Source: Gnetum montanum (lineage: Eukaryota; Streptophyta; Gnetopsida; Gnetales; Gnetaceae). Taken from it: DNA of 64,000 nucleotides. How positions within the stretch are numbered: the first letter of the stretch is position 1; every line of letters starts with the position of its first letter. Below, in pieces: positions 56,369-64,000 of this stretch. Below the pieces are notes generated by a model that searched no databases, was not told the DNA's origin, and was given only the letters and a program-made list of their open reading frames with translations. The stretch spans positions 396,541 through 460,540 of the forward strand of contig MNCI01020980.1 of NCBI GenBank assembly GCA_015680685.1, read 5' to 3'. Made by a program: the position numbers and the translations under genes.

Positions 56369-59300
56369 TTATGGGTTGTCTCTATTCACATCATCTTCGC
56401 CTTTCATGTTTGCATCATTACCTTTTGCATCACCTTCCCCTACATTGCCCTCTGCTGGTTCTTTATTTCTTCCCTCTATGGGCCTTGTGCCCTCATGTGG
56501 AGCCTGCATCACAGGGGTGAAATGTTCAGCTAGGGTAAGAAATGCAAACTATAATAGAGCATAAGCATTAACGCGGTAAAAAGCAACTAACTTGAGAAGG
56601 GCCTACGTCTGTCTCAAAGGGTATCTGGTCCAAACCGAGCCTGAGGTGGCACCAGACCTTCTCTACCGTGATGTCCATCCAACACCTGTTTCTTGGTTCA
56701 GCATCTGCAGTAGCTCTCTTCCTTTTGGAGGTTGTCCACCTTGGTGGCCCCGATGAAAAGGAGATGATTGCGGTCTCTCTCGTGGGAAGGTCCACTTTCA
56801 GGTCAGGAGATTATGTAACCTTTACCTACTCCTTGAACTTGGCATAGGCCTTAGAAGTGTCAATGGCATTTACGAATGCTTCATATGTAAACGCCTCCAT
56901 AGCAACATCCCTGTACAGTTTACAATGGGTGGTATTTTCCTGTTTATACATGTGTTTGTGGTTTTTTTGGGATTGCCCCCATGTGTAAACCTTGGCACTA
57001 AAGTCTTTCAAATATTGACACTTCTGGGCCAGCAAGTCCATGTACATCCATTGTTCGATTATCTCTTGAGTGGATTTAACGTTCTGATGCGCAATAGTCC
57101 AAAACCTGGCATAGTCTATTACAGCCGTGCGCTAGTCCTCATTGTTAGTATCATGGGATATGAGGAACTCATTCCTTGACTTGAGATCCTCCACTTTAGC
57201 GACCAAGTCGGCCTCTCTCTACTCAGCCCTTTGGACTCGTTTCCATAGGTCCTTGTTAACGTTCCTGTACTTCTACAAGGAGCGTGCTGAGTGAAAAACA
57301 CATTTGCAAGCCTCGTCGTACATGCTACGAGTCACCTCAGTCACTTCAGGCGGGAATGTAGGCATGACACCAACTTTCAAAGGCCATGCCAGGTCCCATT
57401 TGAGTCAAGAGACTGCCATGACACAAAGAGTGTAGCAATTCCATTAGCATAAAAAGATTAGCAAACTCAACGAACTCTTGCATAACAACATGAGAGCACC
57501 TAACACTACTACTTACCCATGTCAGGGTTCACCTGCTAGAGGCGGTTGATCATGTCGTCAATGATTTTCTACACGAAAGTAAACTTGTCAAGGATCTTGG
57601 TCCACGACTCCATACAGATCGGAGGGGGTCCTGCAACATCAATAGTAGTGCCTGTTACATAACTAAACATATCAGTAATGGTCGAAAAGGGGCTGTGACA
57701 AGGCAGAAATATTGCCAAACTCACCAGCGTCTGATTGCGGTCTCCCTTCTTGCTGATGCGAGATGATGGTGCTAGCCTTAGCAGATGTCCCTGTCAAGTC
57801 TGTACAGACCTCTTCCTCATGCACTGGTGCCTTTCCTTTTAGGAGACCAACATATTTTTTATTCAAAGGAGGCTCCTCTTCGTTAGTAGGAGGATTCTTC
57901 CTAATAACAAGAGCTCCCACCTTAGTGACAGGGGTTCTTTCCTTCTTGACTAGGACCCTTTCTTCCAGGACTAGGGCCTCCGTATCTTTATTCATCTTCC
58001 TCATCTTAGGGGCTGACACCTCTTCATCGTTGTCTTCTTCTTCTTCTTCCTATTCCAGCAAAGAAACATGTTTGCATTAGTCCAAAACAAGTTAGCTTCA
58101 AGTAGGTGCTATGCTACGCTACGCTACATTGCCTAGCGTGGCATAGCATAGCAGACAATGACAAAGTAAGCATTAGAAAAAAGTGTTTACCAATGGGGGG
58201 TTGCGTCCTCTGCAGTTTAAGCTGCATTTTCCGTCCCTCTTCCTCCATGTGAAGGGTTTCCTTAGCTGGGGGAGGCCTCTTCCACTACAACTTTTTAGAC
58301 ATAGTCTCGGCTATGAAACGTTCCCCCTATGACATGCTACTGGCTATAGCAGGGGATGTCTTACCTATGCTATCTAGGCCACGAACGTTGCGAGCCATCC
58401 GATCCTTTGTCATCATAGAGAATGACTCCCTAATTATTTCTGGGGGATCTTGGGCTTGTATGGTCTAGAGGATCTGGCGAATCCATGGCCTAGAAATTTG
58501 GTTGCGATTTTGCATTACCCAGACTCCATTCTCGCGAACCACCAGGAACTCTGCGAAGTACTTCAGACAGGCTATGTAGAAGGCATAATGTATGTTAGAA
58601 TGGGACTCCAATTTCTGATAGAGTCCCAGGATTTCAGCCTACAAGCCTTTACATAGAAAGCTGGCCCAGTTGTAACGAGCCCCCTTTTCCATGACCTCAT
58701 GCATTATCTAGGCTTGCTCAATCCCCAGGACCTTTCCTTGGGTAAGCAATTAGAGGAATGCACAAGCACAGAAGACAAGGTATATCTCTATGGTAGGCCC
58801 ATCTTTAAGCTTCTTCATAGGGAGCCCTTTTCTCTCCTTAGCAATCCCCAACCACTCTTGAATGTCCTTCTTCTAAAGGATCAACTCCTTCTTACCTTTC
58901 GACCCTATGAGGACACCATCGGCAGGAACACCGAACAAGTCGATGAATAGTTGGTCATTGATTTCAATGACCATTCAGACGCCCTGTATGTGTGTGCAGA
59001 AGCAGCCTGCCTTTTCAAAAAAGGAGTTGAGCAGGAAGAGCATCTTAGAGATAGGAACGCTTGGATTTGGGGCTAGGAATAGGTCCATAAGCCTAGCCTT
59101 TTTGATGTTCTGGACCAAGGGGTCCGAAGCTGCATGGTTTATCTAGCATTGGCTCGCTTCTACTTCATCATATTTGAAGTAGATGTTTGCCCCCTGTGTC
59201 CCAACAGTTACCACCATCACCTCCTGGGGCTTCTTTGCCCCTACAATAGTTTCAAAAAAAAAATGTTTAGCATAAAAATGCAGAAAATACAAAGATTGCA

Positions 59301-59470
59301 AAGGCACTTAAGCATGCGACACTCATTGTTCAGCCTACCGGGCCTATCCGGTAACGAGAATGATGGAAGTTCAACCAGAACTTATTCAACCATGACTAGT
59401 TTAAAGGGTTCTACCCCCTCCTCATCTAGCCAAGCTTGCCCCTTGCACTGATCATAGGAAATGGAGTATT
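56369..59470 (-). pseudogene. Spliced antisense gene of B, decayed and cut by C
   Basis: Homologue of the antisense gene of A. Exons by alignment and GT/AG sites (minus): 59470-59339, 59240-58191, 58050-57725, 57630-57517, 57412-56592, 56503-56369. Matching landmarks are CKGQAWLDEEGVEPFKL (A: CKARGWLHEDWTDNEP), ARLMDLFLAPNPSVPISKM (A: AGLLELFMMPSPDVSIGEM), IDDMINRL.QVNPDMG, FPPEVTEVTRSMYDEACK, MDLLAQKCQYLKDF and WGQSQKNHKHMYK (A: WGQDEKNHKHYYK), and an acidic tail. The second exon (1050 bp) is much longer than in A and contains FIDLFGVPADG and YNWASFLCKGL. About 15-18 stops. Upstream exons would lie beyond C. Confidence 0.75.
58051..58190 (-). repeat. Intron of B antisense gene with the B-type palindrome
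   Basis: The 140-bp intron contains GCTATGCTACGCTACGCTAC and TAGCGTGGCATAGCATAGC (58105-58152), the motif that fills the U3 of the B LTR. Splice sites fit GTAAAC...GGAATAG on the minus strand. Confidence 0.65.
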
Positions 59471-61073
59471 TGAAACACCATGGAAATTGCGAATCGACCT
59501 AAGGCAAAGATTCATGATTCGTGTGAAAGTTTGCGACAGAAATCCATATGACAAAATGAAGTAAAGAGGCGCGTAGCATCAAATCTCCAAGTTTCTTACA
59601 AATTTTGACCTTACCTTGTTTTCTCTCTTTACACTGCATTACGCAACATAGCGTAGTGTCGCTCAGCGTAACTCTAGTTAACATAGCCTGATATCAGAAA
59701 GTAACTTACTTTGGCGAATTTGACGAAGCTTAAGGAACTAAGACTTGTCGCATATTCCGCTAAGTCTTTTGTTCAAGGCTAATTTTACGCTCCGTTACGC
59801 AGGGCAGCGTAATGAGCTTTGAGAAAGTCAAAGTTAGAGTCCAAAGAAGCGCGGCGGATTGATTTCTTCTTTTTCGTAGATTGGTCGCTTTACGCTTATT
59901 ATGCTACACAACATAAACAATCGTAATTTATTGTAAAGTTGACCATTTTTATGCTATATTACGCCTTGCGACGTAAAAGAGCGTAAAACAGCTTGAATCA
60001 ACTACTTCCATGCTCTATTATGCTCTGCCACGCGACATAGCATAAACGAGCGTAATATAGCCTAAATCCAGCTAAAGCAGTATCAGATACGCACCTGCCA
60101 TCCATACGCACAATACGCTAATGAGTGTATTATGCGTAATCATGAAGCGGCTTCAGCGGAAGTGGTCGACAACATACTTTGCCCCATTTCCCAAAAACGT
60201 GATGCGACATGACCAGTTTCAACATAAAGTTTACCAAGTCAACGGTATTTTGAAGGCTCAAGACACGTGTCATCAGGGCCGTGCCTTCTCCACGTACTAT
60301 TGAACCTATAAATACTCCAGTTGGCTAAGGGATTGGGATGATCATCTTGGGCTTTTTTGGCAACTATCACCTTTTGAGCAGAGACAGAAGACATTTGTTT
60401 GAGCATTGGTAGCAGGAGCGATCAGTCCTTTGGTAAAAATACAGTTCTCTCCATTGGCGATCATTGGTAGTTTTGAGTAAAGACTACCGAAGACAAAGGG
60501 AGCAGATCAGAGATCGAGAGATCATCTGGTGTGGTTAGCAAGATCTATTGATCAGAAACAGTTGATCGATAGACATCTAGGCTTGACCTTCCTTGCATCC
60601 CATATTTGGCTTACGAGGTAGACCGAGCTTCATTCTGTACTCCTTTTTGAACAGTTTTCTTGTTATTTTGTGTATGCTTCGCACAAGATAAGCGGAGTTT
60701 GGCACTGAAACTTTATATACAATATTCTTAGTCTTCAAGTCAAAACATAGATCTTGGAATTGCGCATCCTTCTTAAATGTGATCCTCCTTGTTGCGTTGA
60801 CATCATCATTATTTCAATTTATTTACATCATTTTCTACTCCTTTTTCGATTCATCGAATCAATTTGTTTCGTGGGATATCTATATAACACACGTATTATC
60901 GCAAATATTCATCAATTTACTAATTGAGTAAGTCCCTGTCTGATTGACAAGACCGTTCAAGGCACCGCGGATTCGTTTTCTCCAGCACGACCCTCGCACG
61001 GATCCGTGGTTAAGATTGTGTACACGAATTTTCATTTGGTATTTTCCAGCAACCGACGTTTTCCGTTGTTATA
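59471..61073 (+). repeat. 5' LTR of element C
   Basis: The 1603-bp LTR begins TGAAACACCATGGAAATT and ends GTTGTTATA. The TATA box TATAAATA is at 60307-60314 (context CCTATAAATACTCC). The U3 (59630-60120) holds TTACGC/GCGTAA inverted units and variants. The part from 60930 to the end aligns with 34525-34669 of the B LTR. The right-hand LTR is outside the window. Confidence 0.75.
60307..60314 (+). promoter_or_regulatory. TATA box of C LTR
   Basis: TATAAATA about 190 bp downstream of the last TTACGC-type repeat, the same spacing as in B. Confidence 0.7.
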
Positions 61074-61080
61074 GTTTTTC

Positions 61081-61098
61081 TGGCGCTAGAAGGAGGGC
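61081..61098 (+). other. Primer-binding site of C
   Basis: TGGCGCTAGAAGGAGGGC, 7 bp after the LTR end. One base differs from A. The leader (61099-61326) holds one copy of the sequence that is duplicated in B and no gene. Confidence 0.75.
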
Positions 61099-61326
61099 TT
61101 GAACCTCCGATCCGTATTTTACAGGTAGCCCTATAAGCAATCCATACCCACGTCTATAAAAATGTAAACATAATACCTCTAGGGAAGTTTACGAAAAATC
61201 GTGTGGTGTAGATTGGTCACAGCAACGATTCCTTTGGAATCCTATAGGGTAAAAAGCCCAATCATAATTCTGTTTGGCCGTCGCTTTTTAGATCCTGTTG
61301 TTTGTTTTCATTAACCCATCTAAGAA

Positions 61327-63700
61327 ATGGATTCTGCATATGCAACCACTGCCGCTATGATCACCATCGACTCGGGTGCCACATTCGTAAATCCCATCGC
61401 CATTCCTGGACCAGCTTCTGGCGCAATAGGACCTCAGGGACCATCATGCCGTTCGTTGAGATTACAGGGCAAGGATCCTGTATTCACTGTCGTGATTCCT
61501 GAAGAGTATAATTTCATCTGCGTCAAGATATAGGCAAAGCTTGCTCTTAGCTGAGCTGAGATTGAGGCAAAACGAAATTTTGAGCTAGTCCACAGAGGGG
61601 GTCAAGATTTCATCCCTACCGCATATGGCATTATCCCCCTGACCGAACATTATCATGAACTCCTGACCCAATTGGTTATGGCTAGGAGTCAAACTACACG
61701 GTCCATTCTAGAACCTCAAAACAGGGACAAAGAGGAAGATGAATTCGCAGCCCAGTTTGAACATGCGGAGTCATACTATACCCTCAGCCCCCATACATAC
61801 ATAAATCCCTTGTTTCCTCTCACTAGAGAAGCCACCCATCTCAACTCAGTCATGACTATCCAAACCCATATTCCTGTCATCCCATAGGCCACCACGCAAT
61901 CCTCAGTCTTGCAAGTACAAATACCATTTCAAAATAACATGGGGGCAGTCTCATCGCCATGTGTAATCAGTATTCCGTCGGTGGTACCTGCGTCTACCGC
62001 ACCTCATTTCATTCCCCACGTGCAACCTCATACCACACCTATAACCCGCCCGGTGCAAAATTCGGTGCAACCCATTACAAGGCAACAGATCGCAACCACT
62101 GTTCAATCATAGCAATCCATTCAACAACCCACGACTAGTTAGTGGATCCTACCTATTTCACATAATCAATCTGCGTTATACGGTGTGCAACCCTTAGTCA
62201 CACATACCATGCATGTCCCGTAGATAAATGCACAATACCCTTACAATCTCCATCCTACACACCCGATTACAGCCAATCTCTTTGCTCAGCCTGGTGAGTG
62301 GTGGCTTCCACAGGCAGCTCCGTCCTTGGGGATAGCCCCTGTTGCACCACCTGTCAGCCAAGCCATCGCTACATTCCCATTTCCTGGCACTGCTCTTTCA
62401 GTCCAACCCCTGGCTCCTCCTTCGTATACTTCTTCATCACCAAGTTTGGATCAAGCTTTTTCACTTATTCAGACTCTCACTGAGGAAGTTAGGCGCCTTG
62501 AAGCTGCTAGCTCTGATACGATACAAGTCATGGATTTCTACCAGGATGATCCTATCAGCCCAGTGGTTCCTATGCTGTCATTGCCTCTAGGGATGTCGTT
62601 ACCCCATTTTACTAAATATAATGCGGAAGGAGATCCTAATGCTTACCTTGTCACCTTCAGGTCTGAATCCTTGTTATTGCAGCAATGGCCTCATACAATC
62701 ATCCATGTCTTTGCAATGTCTCTGGTAGGGAAAGCTTTGGATTGGTATCGAGCACTCCCTTGCTCTTCCATCTCAACCCTGGAAGAACTCCTAACACAAT
62801 TCATGACCCACTTTAAGTACAATTTAAAGCCAGAAGTCACGTTAGACCAACTTATGGGAGTGAAGCAGGACCCACTTGAACCAGTCCAGAAGTTTATACA
62901 ACGATGGAGCGCTACTTTGAATGAAATCCGTGAGCCTATCGCGGAAGCCCATCTGCTGGCTATTTTTAAAGGAGCAGTTAATGACTTCATCAAGTCTAAA
63001 CTGTATTACCTTGCCCCTAACTCCTTGAGTCAGGCTTTCACCCAAACTAAGAGCATCCAGGATGCTACTGAGGCTAGCAAAGACCCGACGTACGTGGCCT
63101 ATAAAAACGCCAATAATAAGGGTAAAGACAAGGGAAAAGCAACAACAACAACAGTAGCTGTGCTGGATGAGGGTGCTAAAAACAAGAATAACAAGAAGGC
63201 ACCCACAGCATCTGCCGAGGCCACGGCTAGTGCAAGCAGCACCGGCCAAGACACACCTGCCCCTAAAAACGAGCATAAAGATCGCTCAAAATATACAGCC
63301 CTACTTATAAAGCATTTGGAATTGTTAAAAAAATTATTAGGGGTAGGATACATTCAGAATAAGAAAGTATTCGAAGAAGCTCTGCAGCGTCATAGGCGTC
63401 ATTGTGAATTGCTGAAGAATCCTTATTTAGCCCTACCTAGTGAACCGCCAGTTCTGAAGTCTTTTAGGCTAGATTGTTTCTGTGACTACCATCAATTGTG
63501 TGGTTATGATACCGATTACTGCTGGGCGTTGAAGGACGACATTCAATGCATGATTGACGATGGTTCTCTGAAACTAGACGGCAGTAGTCCACTGCGTCCC
63601 AAAAACCAAGTGTTGCATGTGTACAAGCATCCGCTAAACGCAAATAACGCATTGTACACAATAACCATGGTAAGTACAGACAGTGAAGGGAAGGTACCGT
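61327..63700 (+). pseudogene. C gag, the best preserved capsid frame in the window
   Basis: It starts Met-Asp-Ser-Ala-Tyr at 61327. CRSLRLQGKDP and EEYNFICVKI, then a stop; a Pro/Gln/Thr-rich part with four or five stops (61533-62230); then a long open run from about 62226 with SLPHFTKYNAEGDPNAYLV, GKALDWYRALPCSS, EPVQKFIQRWSATLNEIREP, a Lys/Ala-rich tract, SKYTALLIKHLELLKKL and the knuckle FCDYHQLCGYDTDYC (about 63475-63520). All stops fit CAG-to-TAG type changes. Confidence 0.85.
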
Positions 63701-64000
63701 CTAAACAACCCTTTATTTTATGCGCACCTACCAGTTCACCCTGGGGGGCAAGTTCTTCACCGGCAGTTAGCGGTGTCTCGAGGTCACCCTTTGTTATTCG
63801 AACATCCTTGCCAGCTATAACTCGACCTCACGTTAATGATAAAGCCATGGCCATGTCCGCGCCTACTCCTAAGGCACCTTTTATCCTTAGGGTGCCAAAA
63901 CCACTGGCTGCCCCTTTTAAGAAGGGACAAGCTTCTAACCAAAACCACCAACCGCCACCCAATAAAAAAAGGAAGGAGATGCATCAATTAATGCCACCAA
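63526..64000 (+). CDS. C gag-protease linker with PF(I/V)xRxP motifs
   Basis: Open frame continuing from gag to the window edge: DDIQCMIDDGSLKLDG, then QPFILCAPTS, SPFVIRTSLPA and APFILRVPKPLAAPF (63700-63930), counterparts of the repeated PYVVRIP motif of A. It ends in a Lys-rich stretch at the edge. The protease should follow outside the window. Confidence 0.65.

Larger units (their letters stand above)
33065..59470 (+). mobile_element. Tat-type element B (plus strand), interrupted by A and C
   Basis: Order: 5' LTR (33065-34669), primer site (34677-34693), leader, gag part 1 (35173-35814), element A (35815-52539), gag part 2 (52540-54151), protease (54835-55529), minisatellite (55760-56200), antisense gene (56369-59470). 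The antisense gene is cut at 59471 by C. RT, integrase and the 3' LTR are expected beyond C, outside the window. Confidence 0.85.
59471..64000 (+). mobile_element. Tat-type element C (plus strand), cut by the window edge
   Basis: 5' LTR (59471-61073), primer site (61081-61098), leader, gag (61327-about 63700), and linker to the edge. It is inserted in an exon of the antisense gene of B; GTATT (59466-59470) would be the left target duplication. Related to B but with other repeats in its U3. Confidence 0.8.

Noticed and set aside
59343-59470. Reading the B exon as the central DxSxC part of a NIF phosphatase
   Set aside because: It aligns better with the end of exon 3 of A (CK..WL.E....EP), with the same intron position, so the HAD core of B would lie upstream, beyond C.

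Overview
The window is plant nuclear DNA made almost entirely of nested LTR retrotransposons (Ty3/gypsy). The evidence is 5-bp target duplications, TG...CA LTRs, purine tracts, shared primer-binding sites, and Tat-type pol with a second, archaeal-type RNase H. I see no bacterial operon, CRISPR array, tRNA or rRNA gene. The host is a land plant with a large repeat-rich genome; the species cannot be told from this sequence. Most stop codons look like C-to-T or G-to-A changes, as in methylated, ageing elements.

Layout, left to right. (1) 1-3985: G1, an Athila-like element on the minus strand, holding a solo LTR (1701-2615, duplication CTCAT). (2) 3986-12040: D, a Tat element on the minus strand that cut into the G1 integrase; its right part is missing. 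(3) 12042-15388: 5' part of E (minus; 5' LTR, gag, protease), joined to D without an LTR. (4) 15389-18306: unidentified material with a decayed gene and a small ORF. (5) 18307-24200: F (minus; gag, protease, RNase H, RT, RNase H, integrase). (6) 24346-28937: G2, a relative of G1, cut in its RT by H. (7) 28938-33064: H, a relative of D whose LTR holds a 178-bp tandem array. (8) 33065-35814 and 52540-59470: B, a plus-strand relative. (9) 35815-52539: A, a complete 16.7-kb minus-strand element inserted in the B gag gene (duplication GCAGT). (10) 59471-64000: C, a plus-strand relative of B, inserted in B; only its 5' LTR and gag are in the window.

The most interesting find is a spliced gene carried in antisense between protease and RT of A, and again of B, with a first-exon relic in D. 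In A it has its own TATA box, about seven exons and about 725 codons. It encodes a domain resembling the plant FCP1/NIF-type HAD phosphatases, with the catalytic aspartates replaced, then a domain shared with B, a coiled coil and an acidic tail. Intron positions agree between A and B although the elements lie on opposite strands.

A second pattern is that each LTR family has its own short palindromic or repeated motif just upstream of its TATA box. In A, D and B a matching motif recurs in introns of the antisense gene, and in A and D also around its 5' end. This suggests, without proving it, a self-recognition or self-regulation system carried by the retrotransposons.
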